This document shows positions 1-7,795 of a stretch of DNA of 64,000 nucleotides, piece by piece. The notes under the pieces are model-generated. The model was not told the DNA's origin. It worked only from the letters and a program-made list of their open reading frames with translations, and made no database searches. Both the position numbers and the translations under genes were made by a program. The DNA is from Flavobacterium algicola (GTDB taxonomy: Bacteria > Bacteroidota > Bacteroidia > Flavobacteriales > Flavobacteriaceae): positions 496,001 through 560,000 of the forward strand of contig NZ_JAJTUT010000001.1 in assembly GCF_022399565.1 (NCBI RefSeq), written 5' to 3'. Position 1 is the stretch's first letter, and every line of letters starts with the position of its first letter.

Positions 1-238
1 TATAAATTCCACCCACTGGACCTTTATTATCTATTAAATCCTCGATTCTAGGAAATCCTAACTCATCATAATCTTCATTAGAAGATACAATAACAATATT
101 TTCTCCTACTAAAGGCTTTAGCGCTGTACAAATATGACTTATAAAAGTTTCTCCATTCAAAGTCAGAAGACCTTTGTCTGTTCCCATTCTCTGGCTTTTT
201 CCACCAGCCAAAATGTAAGCTGTATACTGTTTCTCCAT
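1..238 (-). CDS. mobA: Molybdenum cofactor guanylyltransferase MobA, partial (C-terminus outside window)
   Basis: The reverse strand from 238 encodes 79 residues that run off the left edge. The N-terminus carries the nucleotidyltransferase signature LAGGKSQRMGTDK at residues 10-22, typical of MobA, which attaches GMP to molybdopterin to make the guanine dinucleotide form of the cofactor in the cytoplasm. MobA is usually about 190-200 residues, so more than half is missing here. It is the last gene of a minus-strand run with a TauE-like transporter, a ModE-like regulator and moeA upstream, which supports the assignment over other NTP transferases such as IspD or GlmU. Confidence 0.85.
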   Translation of the reverse strand, partial: MEKQYTAYILAGGKSQRMGTDKGLLTLNGETFISHICTALKPLVGENIVIVSSNEDYDELGFPRIEDLIDNKGPVGGIY

Positions 239-284
239 GATCTAATTCTTTTATTAAAAAATCCTATTAAATAAGCAATCCTCT

Positions 285-1028
285 TTAAGCCGTGACATAC
301 AACTTATAGATTGCAATCGCCAAAACAACAGCCAGCACATTTTTGAGTACGACAGAGTTGAATTTTTTACTGCCATAATAAGCACCAAAAAAACCACCAA
401 CAAATACAATTCCGACTAATGGCAATGATGATTCAGGTAAAGCGCCACCTTTGGATAAAAAACCTGTAATTCCAGAAATAGAATTGACTAAAATAAATAA
501 TGCCGACACTGCTGCCGTCTGTTTCATTGTTCCCCATCCCATTAAAATAATAACAGGACTCAATATGATTCCGCCCCCAATTCCAATTAAACCAGACAAG
601 AACCCAATTACAGCCCCCGCGATTAAAGCACCGTACAAATTTAGTTCTCTTACTTCCTTTTTTTCTTTTCCCAAAAGCCCTACCAATCTCATGACAGCAA
701 ATATCAAAACAGTTGCCAATATAATTTTATAATAATAGCCAGAAACCGAAATATATCCTCCTAGAAATGAAAAGGGGATGGAGGTTATTGCAAAGGGATA
801 AAACAATTTCCATTTGAATTCTTTTTCTCTGTAATAAAAATAAAATGAAACTCCAGACACCAAAATATTCAGTACTAAAGCAGTGGGTTTCATAAATGTT
901 TCCGGAAAAGCAAAAGCACTCATTAAAGCCAAATAACCACTAGCACCGCCATGACCAACACTAGCATATAAAAAGGCAACAATTGGTAATAGTACCAACA
1001 ACAAAGGCATATCAAACAAATTAATCAT
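285..1028 (-). CDS. TauE/SafE family membrane transporter
   Basis: A 247-residue polytopic membrane protein with the internal duplication typical of TauE/SafE (DUF81) permeases: a Gly-rich first half (SVGHGGASGYLALM, about residues 23-36) and a second GIGGGIILSPVI motif near residue 147. The family exports or imports small sulfur anions and related oxyanions. It starts 2 bases after the ModE-like gene ends and is followed 46 bases later by mobA, so it is co-transcribed with molybdenum cofactor genes. A role in oxyanion (molybdate, sulfite or sulfate) transport is inferred from that context. The substrate cannot be read from the sequence. Confidence 0.8.
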   Translation of the reverse strand: MINLFDMPLLLVLLPIVAFLYASVGHGGASGYLALMSAFAFPETFMKPTALVLNILVSGVSFYFYYREKEFKWKLFYPFAITSIPFSFLGGYISVSGYYYKIILATVLIFAVMRLVGLLGKEKKEVRELNLYGALIAGAVIGFLSGLIGIGGGIILSPVIILMGWGTMKQTAAVSALFILVNSISGITGFLSKGGALPESSLPLVGIVFVGGFFGAYYGSKKFNSVVLKNVLAVVLAIAIYKLYVTA

Positions 1029-1030
1029 AA

Positions 1031-1360
1031 TTATAAATCATATTTCTTAAACTCCTTATCCAAAAACTCCCAACAATTTGCATTGATAGCATCAAAAGAT
1101 TCAATTAACAACTTGCCATAGGCCGTTAATACAGTTCCGCCGCCTTTGTTTCCTCCAACTTGCGTTTCAATTAAAGGATGTTTTGCCGATTTATTAGCGC
1201 CATCAACTAATTTCCAAGCTTTTTGATACGATAGTTCCATTGCCTTGGCCGCTTTATTGAGCGAACCCGTTTCTGCGATAAGTTTCAATAATTTGACACG
1301 CCCTTCGCTAATTAGAATACCCTCTTCTGTCTCAATCCAAATTTTACTTTTTATTTTCAA
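1031..1360 (-). CDS. ModE-type winged-helix DNA-binding protein (short form)
   Basis: A 109-residue protein matching the N-terminal LysR-like winged helix of ModE: EGRVKLLKLIAETGSLNKAA followed by the recognition helix region YQKAWKLVD and the wing GGNKGGGT. It lacks the C-terminal Mop/TOBE molybdate-binding domains of the about 260-residue E. coli ModE, so if it senses molybdate it must do so differently. Such stand-alone ModE N-domains are common. Its position ahead of the TauE-like permease and mobA, 179 bases after moeA, suggests local control of molybdenum metabolism. Confidence 0.82.
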   Translation of the reverse strand: MKIKSKIWIETEEGILISEGRVKLLKLIAETGSLNKAAKAMELSYQKAWKLVDGANKSAKHPLIETQVGGNKGGGTVLTAYGKLLIESFDAINANCWEFLDKEFKKYDL

Positions 1361-1539
1361 AGCGGGCTTTTTTACCGTTATACTTTCACAAATATAACGA
1401 AACCTTTATTTACAAAAAAACAAAAAGGCCATAACCTTTGTGATTATAGCTTTTAGAAAGTACGTTATCTATTTTAATTAAAAAATTAATGGCGTCTGAA
1501 TTTTATATTTTAAATAAAAATTAAATACTTCTGTATCAA

Positions 1540-2712
1540 TTATTTAATTACATAAACTTCTACCGAATCTCCTTCTTTTAATTCATAACCTCCATCTTCG
1601 ACGTACATTAATCCGTTTGAGATTGCAAACGTATTTAACATGGAAGAATTCTGATGAGTTAATACAGTAACTTCATCCCCTTGAATGTGGGCTTTTAAAA
1701 ACTGATTTCGGGCATTACTTACCGTAAAATCATGGGTTAATTTCTTTGAGAATGTTTGTCCGTAATCAAGTTCGTGACCCGAAATCATCTGTAAGCTAGG
1801 TAACACATATACATAAAAGCACGTAAGTGATGCAGCTGGATTTCCTGGCAAAGCAAAAATCATTTTATCATTTAGTTTTCCTGCAAAAAGTGGTTTCCCT
1901 GGTTTTTGCTTCACTTTATAAAAAAGCGTTTCTACATTTAATGCTTCAAGTGCTTTTGCAACAAAATCATAATCCCCAACAGAAATTCCTCCCGAAATTA
2001 GGATCACATCATTTTCCTCCAAAGCCTTTGCTATTTTATCCTTGGTGTTTTCAAAATTATCATTTACGTTGTAAGTATTGGTACAGTCATAAAAAGCTTC
2101 TTCGAGCGCAACTTCAAGCATAACTGAATTACTCTCATAAATTTTACCATACTCCAACGGAAGTCCGGGTTTCACCAACTCGTTTCCGGTTACTAGAATT
2201 CCGATTTTTGATTTTCTAAATACTTTTACATGAGTCAATCCTATTCCAGCCAAAAAACCAATGCAGGCCGCATTAAGTACGGTTCCTTTTTGGAGAACTA
2301 CAGCACCCTTTAGGTTTTGTTCTCCCATGGGACGAATATTCATCTCTATGGTAGGATGCTCCTCTAATTTCAACTTATTTCCAGACACAGTTACTTTCTC
2401 AATTTGCATCACCGCAGTAGCAGAATCTGGAACGGCTGCACCTGTAAAAATCTTTACCGCCTGTCCAGCTTTTAGCACAACATTATGGCCATCACCTGCT
2501 TTTATTTCGCCTACTATTTCATAATCCAGACCATCGTAAAGTCCGAGTGCAAAGCCATCCATTGCCGATTGTCTGAAGGGAGGCATACTTATGGGGGCAA
2601 TCACATCTTCTGCTAAAACTTGTTTTTTAGCTTTCGCCAAAAGCAGTTCTTCTATTTTAGGATGGGGTAAATTATTTTTTAGAATCGAAAAAGCTTCTTG
2701 AATAGTGACCAT
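1540..2712 (-). CDS. moeA: Molybdopterin molybdenumtransferase MoeA
   Basis: A 390-residue protein, close to the usual 400 of MoeA, which inserts molybdate into adenylylated molybdopterin. Visible motifs are MDGFA at residues 51-55, the MoCF-fold signature GGISVGDYDF at 241-250 and LPGNPAASL near residue 290. The domain IV-like C-terminus is present. It is the first gene of the minus-strand molybdenum run and is separated by 179 bases from the ModE-like gene, so it may have its own promoter. Other moa genes are not in this window. Confidence 0.95.
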   Translation of the reverse strand: MVTIQEAFSILKNNLPHPKIEELLLAKAKKQVLAEDVIAPISMPPFRQSAMDGFALGLYDGLDYEIVGEIKAGDGHNVVLKAGQAVKIFTGAAVPDSATAVMQIEKVTVSGNKLKLEEHPTIEMNIRPMGEQNLKGAVVLQKGTVLNAACIGFLAGIGLTHVKVFRKSKIGILVTGNELVKPGLPLEYGKIYESNSVMLEVALEEAFYDCTNTYNVNDNFENTKDKIAKALEENDVILISGGISVGDYDFVAKALEALNVETLFYKVKQKPGKPLFAGKLNDKMIFALPGNPAASLTCFYVYVLPSLQMISGHELDYGQTFSKKLTHDFTVSNARNQFLKAHIQGDEVTVLTHQNSSMLNTFAISNGLMYVEDGGYELKEGDSVEVYVIK

Positions 2713-2919
2713 AACTAAGTTTTAGTAATATGCTTTCAAAAATACGATTCCGTTTTGGATTAATTTACTTGATTCGTTGCAAACTTTCACAGAAAAGTCG
2801 GTTATGATATCCTAATTGTAGCTTTAAATTATAATAATGTATTTAGTCATACATGACCCCTTATTAATTTTAATCTAATTGAAATTTGATTCTGAAATAA
2901 ATTAAATTTCACGACTAAA

Positions 2920-3042
2920 CTGCGTGAAGGATGGAAGCGGCATCCTTTTTTTGGGCATTTTTTTTGCCGAAAAAAGATACAGCGTACAGCCTGAACAGTA
3001 GGTCCCGATACTTCGGAATGACGAATGGGCAAGCCCAAAAAC
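2920..3042 (-). repeat. Family A structured intergenic repeat, copy 1
   Basis: Starts at the right end with a GGGC(T/G)-type box and ends at CTTCACGCAG on the minus strand. It shares the boxes GCGTGAAGGAT(G/A)G, a (C)ATCC segment, an A/T-rich central hairpin and AGCCTG with copies at 10860 and 38742. The central hairpin here has stem GGCA/TGCC and a T-rich loop. It lies 60 bases past the stop codon of the 3103-4086 gene, in the same orientation as the other two copies relative to a minus-strand gene. An apparent 72-codon reading frame across it is not a gene. Confidence 0.7.
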
Positions 3043-3081
3043 GTAAAAAAACCTGTAAGCTCCATTGATCTTACAGGTTTA
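3043..3081 (-). terminator. Rho-independent terminator of the MbnP/MbnH operon
   Basis: Perfect 10-bp stem AAACCTGTAA (3049-3058) with TTACAGGTTT (3071-3080) and a 12-base loop, followed on the minus strand by a run of six T. It lies 22 bases past the stop codon of the last gene of the operon ending at 3103. Confidence 0.85.
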
Positions 3082-3102
3082 ATATATCTTTAGTTTCTTA
3101 TT

Positions 3103-4086
3103 TTAAAGCGAATAATTAAGATTTAATCCTAGTCGGTAATTGGATTTCATTAAACCACCCGCCAGATTTTGATTGATTGGTAACATTACATTAGCACCTA
3201 AACTGAACTTATCACGACCCACTTCGATTCCGATTTTACTAAAAAAGATATCACCAGAAGTGTTAGGTAGTGATTGTCCTAACTGCCAGTTGGATTGATA
3301 CACTTCTCCCGCAATACCAAGTTGTGGCACATAAGTCATTTTATCTGACTTAATCATATAAAAAAGTGTTGAACCATAATTAAACTGATTCCCAAATTGA
3401 TAATTCTTCTTATTTTCAGTTTTGAGGTTGTAATTCAACATAGAATTAAGACCCCATTTTTCCCAACTTAATTGGTGCTCTGCAAGTAATAAATAGTCCA
3501 AACTACCTGTTCCTACCTGAAAACCTTGATTTACCAGACCTGAATTACTAGAAGCATCAAATTTACCTGTCGGCAATTTAACTCCTCCCCCTAATTGCAA
3601 GCGGTTGTAAATTGTTATTGTGTCCTTCATTGTTTCAAAAACAGTATAAGTTGCCATAACTGTGATATCTCCCAGACCACTTATATTTTCTGAGCCCGCC
3701 GTAAATTCTCTAGTGTGATCTTGATAAGGAACTAGTGCCGTAATTTGAATTTTTGGAGATAATGGAATTCTAGCCCAAATTTGAGTGGTATTAAAGTTCT
3801 CATCAATCCACGGTGAATTTGAAAAATAACCTTCACGACTGCTATAACTTTGATAAAAATAACGCACCCCAACAAAATTGTTATCTATCATTGAACTGAA
3901 ACCCATACTACCGCCAGCTGCCGAGCATCCGCAAGCATCACAATCATCTTCCATCATAGCGGCATCAAGCTGCATACTTTGAAAAGTAAACTGACTAACT
4001 GGCTTAAAAGGTGTTGGCGCTGGAGCTGCCATAATTCCTTGCAAAGTCATGAGGCAAGAAATAAGTACTATTACTTTGGTATTCAT
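3103..4086 (-). CDS. Outer-membrane beta-barrel-like protein with N-terminal Cys cluster, copper operon
   Basis: A 327-residue exported protein. It has a signal peptide (cleavage likely after GIMA at 20), then a short linker with a putative metal site DDCDACGCSA at residues 47-56 (Cys49, Cys52, Cys54), then about 260 residues of alternating amphipathic strands resembling an outer-membrane transporter or beta-barrel (for example LSPKIQITALVPYQDH and the aromatic C-terminal strand ending NYSL). It is the last of four genes, 5 bases after the di-heme peroxidase gene. I infer a role in moving or binding copper at the outer membrane. Exact function is unknown. Confidence 0.6.
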   Translation of the reverse strand: MNTKVIVLISCLMTLQGIMAAPAPTPFKPVSQFTFQSMQLDAAMMEDDCDACGCSAAGGSMGFSSMIDNNFVGVRYFYQSYSSREGYFSNSPWIDENFNTTQIWARIPLSPKIQITALVPYQDHTREFTAGSENISGLGDITVMATYTVFETMKDTITIYNRLQLGGGVKLPTGKFDASSNSGLVNQGFQVGTGSLDYLLLAEHQLSWEKWGLNSMLNYNLKTENKKNYQFGNQFNYGSTLFYMIKSDKMTYVPQLGIAGEVYQSNWQLGQSLPNTSGDIFFSKIGIEVGRDKFSLGANVMLPINQNLAGGLMKSNYRLGLNLNYSL

Positions 4087-4091
4087 ACTAT

Positions 4092-5132
4092 TTAATATTC
4101 TGAAAATCGTTTATCAGTAAGATATTGATTGTCGGTTAATGTTTTTAGAAAAGCGATTAATTGTGTCTTTTCTATTGTTGATAAAGCGATCCCTATTCTA
4201 CTATTTTGTTTTAAAATAGGATCTAAAGTTGCGGAACTAACTACGCCTGAATTATAATGTTCTAATACCAGTTCGAGCGTACCAAAACGTCCGTCATGCA
4301 TATAAGGTGCCGTCTTCTCAATATTTCGCAAACTTGGCACTTTAAATTTATAATAATCAGCTGCATCCTCTGTTACGCGGTACCTGCCGATATCATTTAT
4401 TTGCGGATTGACAGCTAAACCGTTATTTCTGAAACTATCGTCTGTCATCAAATCGGTAGCATGGCAAGAGGCACATTTTGAATTAAAAATGCTGTAACCC
4501 GCTACTTCATCTGCTGTAAAATCACCTCCCGATTCATTACGTCTGTACTTGTCAAATTTAGAATTTGAAGAAACGATCATTACCATAAATTGCGACATTG
4601 CTTTGAGCATATTCTCTGCGTTTATCTCCCCCCCTACAAATGCTTGTTTGAATAATGTTTGGTATGTTTTATCGGCCTTCATCATCGCCATGATAGCAGT
4701 GAGATCGCCATTCATCTCAATTTCGCTAAGCAAAGGTATAATTGGCTGCGTGTCTAAATTGGTTGCTGCTCCATCATACATAAAAACAGATTGAAAAGCG
4801 AGATTCTGGATTGGTGGAGCATTTCGAGTTCCTATACCTTCGTCTACTCCATGACTAAAAGTATGCCCGTGATGTGTAAATGCATTTTCTTGAATGTGAC
4901 AAAATCCGCAAGACACTAATCCGTCAGACGCCAATCGACCATCATAAAAAAGTTTTTTACCTAATTCAAAACCTTTTTCAGTGGGTGGATTGAGACTTAT
5001 GTTATAGGCCAAGGCAGGAAAATTTGACGGCAACTCAAAAGCTAATGGTAAATTTACATAACTGGAATCGTCATCATCAGTACAGCCGACTACAGCTAGC
5101 AACAAAAAGAAATACAAATACTTTATATTCAT
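4092..5132 (-). CDS. Di-heme cytochrome c peroxidase, MauG/MbnH-like lipoprotein
   Basis: Counting from an upstream ATG at 5174 (360 residues) there are exactly two CxxCH haem c sites, Cys89-His93 (SCGFCH) and Cys234-His238 (CASCH), in the layout of bacterial di-haem peroxidases and MauG. I prefer the ATG at 5132 because it begins directly with a lipoprotein signal (MNIKYLYFFLLLAVVGC) and gives 346 residues. In methanotrophs the MbnH member of this family oxidises a Trp of its partner MbnP. Here it lies 52 bases (94 with the preferred start) behind an MbnP-like gene, so the same pairing is inferred. It may otherwise be a plain peroxidase. Confidence 0.85.
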   Translation of the reverse strand: MNIKYLYFFLLLAVVGCTDDDDSSYVNLPLAFELPSNFPALAYNISLNPPTEKGFELGKKLFYDGRLASDGLVSCGFCHIQENAFTHHGHTFSHGVDEGIGTRNAPPIQNLAFQSVFMYDGAATNLDTQPIIPLLSEIEMNGDLTAIMAMMKADKTYQTLFKQAFVGGEINAENMLKAMSQFMVMIVSSNSKFDKYRRNESGGDFTADEVAGYSIFNSKCASCHATDLMTDDSFRNNGLAVNPQINDIGRYRVTEDAADYYKFKVPSLRNIEKTAPYMHDGRFGTLELVLEHYNSGVVSSATLDPILKQNSRIGIALSTIEKTQLIAFLKTLTDNQYLTDKRFSEY

Positions 5133-5226
5133 TTTATTTCGTTTAAACATAATACAGTAACCTATGATCATCAAAAGAAAACCATAGGAATTACTGTAAA
5201 ATAATTAATGTTTGTTGAATGCCGAA

Positions 5227-6006
5227 TTAGTCGTTGTGTACATGATCTACTCTAAACATTTCGGTAATGTTTTGCGTAATATTAACTAAATCAGAACCTC
5301 CCATGATAGTTGCTTTCTCACTTAATTTAAACTTAGTAGACCCGTCAACAATTTTACCCAAATCCACGATAAAATGTACCGCTGGTGTAATTGTAGTTCT
5401 CACTTGAGCATTGGTTGGTAAATCAAGTGAAACCTCAGCATAGTTATAGTTTCCGCTAGATTGACCATTGTGAATTTTAAATTCAGTTTCAGTCGTTACA
5501 GTTGGAGAAGTAAATACTCCCTCAAAAGCTAAAAATTTATAACCTGCAGACCAAGACCAAGTCATTCCTGCAGCACTAGCCGTAGTCAAGAAATCACCTT
5601 GCCCTGTAATACCTAGGTCATATTGTTCTTTATCAACCCCGATACCAAATTTCACACTGCTGTAATCACCTGCTGGAATATCGGTAAGCGTAATGCTCTG
5701 CCCCCCGGTCGTAGACTCATCAATAATAAAATAGCTTTCGCTTTTTGGATAAGTATATACAGTCCCATCTGTAGTTGTTAAGACCACATTACTTATAATG
5801 TATTTGATTGTGTTTACTTTTATAACTTCACTACTTGAAGTAGTATATCCTTGTGTGCTTAAAATTAAATCACTATCACCAAAAGAGTTGTCATACTTCA
5901 AAGTTAAACTTCCTGTTCCCTCTATAACATCATCATCACTAGTACACGATACTGCAAAAACGCTCATTGCCAAAATAGCAATAACTCTAAATATTTTATT
6001 TTTCAT
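5227..6006 (-). CDS. MbnP family lipoprotein, putative copper-binding partner of the di-heme enzyme
   Basis: A 259-residue lipoprotein (lipobox Cys21, then an Asp-rich linker) with features I recognise from the MbnP family: an N-terminal beta strand SLTLKYDNSFGD, the segment VNTIKYIISNVVL around 64-76, PAGDYSSVKFGIGVD at 111-125, and the conserved aromatic patch GMTWSWSAGYKF at 147-158 (Trp150, Trp152). In the characterised MbnP a Trp is turned into kynurenine by MbnH and contributes to copper binding. Its gene precedes the di-haem gene. No methanobactin precursor or MbnB/MbnC gene is nearby, so it would act on copper from another source. Confidence 0.8.
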   Translation of the reverse strand: MKNKIFRVIAILAMSVFAVSCTSDDDVIEGTGSLTLKYDNSFGDSDLILSTQGYTTSSSEVIKVNTIKYIISNVVLTTTDGTVYTYPKSESYFIIDESTTGGQSITLTDIPAGDYSSVKFGIGVDKEQYDLGITGQGDFLTTASAAGMTWSWSAGYKFLAFEGVFTSPTVTTETEFKIHNGQSSGNYNYAEVSLDLPTNAQVRTTITPAVHFIVDLGKIVDGSTKFKLSEKATIMGGSDLVNITQNITEMFRVDHVHND

Positions 6007-6119
6007 TTTAATTTTATTTCTTTTTTTATAATTTTTTTTTTACAATAATAAATACCACCATAAACTCTTTGTGATAAAATCATAAACAGCAATAGTCGCA
6101 ATTAGCCTATAAATTATAA

Positions 6120-6488
6120 TTAAGAAATGGGAGGGTGAAACACCAAAGAAGTATCTAAATAAGAATACAAATTGTGATACGAGAATGTATCTTTATTGAT
6201 CTGGTCTATTGCAAAAGTATTGATCGAAAAAGCATTTACATCTTCAAAGAAAAGTTCTCCTATTAGTTTTACGCTTTGCTTTTTATCGGAAGTTTTATCT
6301 TTATTTTCATCAGAAGCTTTCGCAAGTTCTTTCATCAAATGACATTTACCATTACAATGAAGCTCTGGTTTTGCTTTGTTCTCACAAAGCACCTGAGAAA
6401 TATAATCGTAATTAACAATATAATCCAATACTGGCAAAAAAGGTTTTGCAAGTATAAATACAATTAATAAGATTAAAGATTTTTTCAC
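6120..6488 (-). CDS. Small Cys-motif membrane protein, first gene of the copper operon
   Basis: Protein of 122 residues starting at GTG 6488 (127 from an ATG at 6503). One N-terminal membrane segment is followed by NYDYISQVLCENK and a Cys motif HCNGKCHLMKEL, then a Lys/Asp-rich linker. I recognise this layout (C-E-N-K ... C-x-G-K-C) from unnamed small proteins next to flavobacterial metal-uptake genes, but know no tested function. I prefer GTG because the bases from 6500 to 6493 form an exact TATTTTTG promoter box, which would place the transcription start at about the GTG. It heads the operon, 113 bases before the MbnP-like gene. Confidence 0.6.
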   Translation of the reverse strand: MKKSLILLIVFILAKPFLPVLDYIVNYDYISQVLCENKAKPELHCNGKCHLMKELAKASDENKDKTSDKKQSVKLIGELFFEDVNAFSINTFAIDQINKDTFSYHNLYSYLDTSLVFHPPIS

Positions 6489-6492
6489 GGCG

Positions 6493-6500
6493 CAAAAATA
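6493..6500 (-). promoter_or_regulatory. Putative -7 box of the copper operon promoter
   Basis: On the minus strand TATTTTTG matches the flavobacterial -7 consensus TAnnTTTG exactly. It sits about 5 bases before GTG 6488, so the message may be leaderless or nearly so. No clean TTG is found 19 bases upstream, so the promoter may need an activator. Confidence 0.4.
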
Positions 6501-6503
6501 CAA

Positions 6504-6853
6504 TTTTAAACTAAAATTTAATAGTAGCTAGCTAATTTTAACATAATGAAAATTCTAGCTTCGCATGTATTATACTCAACAATTTTTATTTTTTTTAACA
6601 ACGTCTTGTAAACTGCCATATTATTTTAATTAAAAATCAAAATGCAACCTTTAAAACTACCACTTATGCAGTAAATGCTGTCTAAGAAGTGAAAAATAGT
6701 TTTAAATTATATTAATTTTTCGATTCAAAATTTAACTAGCATTTTAATTTTTCAATTCGAAATATAAATACATTTATCATGATGCAATATTGATATTTAA
6801 GACAAGTACAACTAGCAATCAAATCTCAAAAATTACACTTTAAAATTACTCAA
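6504..6853. other. 350-bp divergent intergenic region
   Basis: Very AT-rich spacer between the copper operon (minus) and the small exported protein gene (plus). It must hold the promoter of the plus-strand gene; TACATTTA at about 6770-6777 is a one-mismatch -7 box. I see no RNA gene, coding stretch or long repeat. Confidence 0.5.
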
Positions 6854-7180
6854 ATGAAAAAAGTATTTATCGTAGCTTTATTAGCTATGAGCTTAACTGG
6901 ATTTGCTCAAAAGAAAGTAGGAGCCGAAAAAATGTTAGACAAAATGACGACTGAGTTGTTACTAACTCCCGATCAACAAAAGCAAGTTAGACCATTTTTT
7001 GAAGAACAGGCAGCATTAAAAGCGGACACTAAAGCGAATCCAAGTCATGAAGAAGCGAATAAGGCCAAATCGAAAGAAATTGGAAAAAAAATTAATGCAG
7101 TACTTACTGATGATCAAAAACAATTAAATAAAGTAATTAAGGAGAAAGAAAAGGCCGCTAAAGAAGCTGCTGCTCAATAA
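6854..7180 (+). CDS. Small exported helical protein, Spy/LTXXQ-like
   Basis: A 108-residue protein with a signal peptide (MKKVFIVALLAMSLTGFAQ) and a charged, almost wholly helical mature part. It contains LTPDQQKQVRPFFEEQ and LTDDQKQ repeats that resemble the LTxxQ motifs of the Spy/CpxP periplasmic chaperone-like family. Its signal peptide is nearly the same as that of the next gene (7343-7708) and the two mature parts align, so this is a tandem duplication. No function can be stated; a periplasmic envelope-stress or metal-related role is only a family analogy. A terminator follows at 7206. Confidence 0.7.
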   Translation: MKKVFIVALLAMSLTGFAQKKVGAEKMLDKMTTELLLTPDQQKQVRPFFEEQAALKADTKANPSHEEANKAKSKEIGKKINAVLTDDQKQLNKVIKEKEKAAKEAAAQ

Positions 7181-7205
7181 AAAATTTAATGTTTTCAAAA
7201 TTAAT

Positions 7206-7230
7206 ATCCTGCCTTGAGCAGGATTTTTTA
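7206..7230 (+). terminator. Rho-independent terminator
   Basis: Stem ATCCTGC (7206-7212) with GCAGGAT (7218-7224), a 5-base loop and a T tract of six, 26 bases after the stop codon of the upstream small gene. Confidence 0.85.
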
Positions 7231-7342
7231 TAAGAAGCCAAATTAGCGTAAACATTAATTTTATGTTAATAATTTATGAGTCATTAAACCTTTCTTCTAT
7301 TGTATTGTCTTATACCTATTAAACAACTTAAAAAACAATAAA

Positions 7343-7708
7343 ATGAAAAAATTATTTATCGTTGCTCTTTTAGCAATTGGACTTACAGGTTTTGCTCAAG
7401 GTGGAAATAAGAAAAAAGGTCAAGAAGTAAGTACTGAAATGCGTCTTAAAAAAATGACTGAGGAATTATCATTAAATGCTGACCAACAAGCAAAAATGGG
7501 TGTTGTTTTGGAAGAGCAAGCAGCAATCAAAAAAGCCATGAAAGAAAATCCAGACAGCAGAGAAGAGAACAAAGAAAAAATGAAAGAATCTGGTAAAAAA
7601 GTAAAAACGATACTAACTCCTGAGCAATTCGAAAAATGGAAAGCTAGTATGGATAAAGGAAAAGGCGAAGGCAAAAAGAAAAGAGATGGTGCCGAACCAA
7701 TGGAATAA
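7343..7708 (+). CDS. Small exported helical protein, tandem paralogue of the 6854 gene
   Basis: A 121-residue protein with signal peptide MKKLFIVALLAIGLTGFAQ followed by a Lys/Glu-rich helical chain containing LSLNADQQAKMGVVLEEQAAIKKAM and LTPEQFEKWKASMDK, the LTxxQ-like pattern of Spy-related proteins. Compared with its upstream paralogue it has a GGNKKKGQE insertion after the signal and a basic tail GKGEGKKKRDG. The two genes are 162 bases apart with a terminator between, so they are transcribed separately and were probably duplicated. Function unknown. Confidence 0.7.
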   Translation: MKKLFIVALLAIGLTGFAQGGNKKKGQEVSTEMRLKKMTEELSLNADQQAKMGVVLEEQAAIKKAMKENPDSREENKEKMKESGKKVKTILTPEQFEKWKASMDKGKGEGKKKRDGAEPME

Positions 7709-7734
7709 TTAATTTTTGATATGCTTACTAACGA

Positions 7735-7775
7735 AAAACTTCCAGTAATTTTAAATTACTGGAAGTTTTTTATTT
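7735..7775. terminator. Bidirectional terminator between convergent genes
   Basis: Near-perfect 15-bp palindrome AACTTCCAGTAATTT (7737-7751) with AAATTACTGGAAGTT (7753-7767), flanked by A-rich DNA on the left and T-rich DNA on the right. It can end both the plus-strand small gene and the minus-strand hemL. Confidence 0.9.
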
Positions 7776-7795
7776 TATACAAAATCACTTTACTT

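Noticed and set aside
2847..3065. 72-codon frame with RHSEVSGPTVQ-like sequence
   Set aside because: It is the translation of the family A repeat and terminator; all its coding appearance comes from the repeat.
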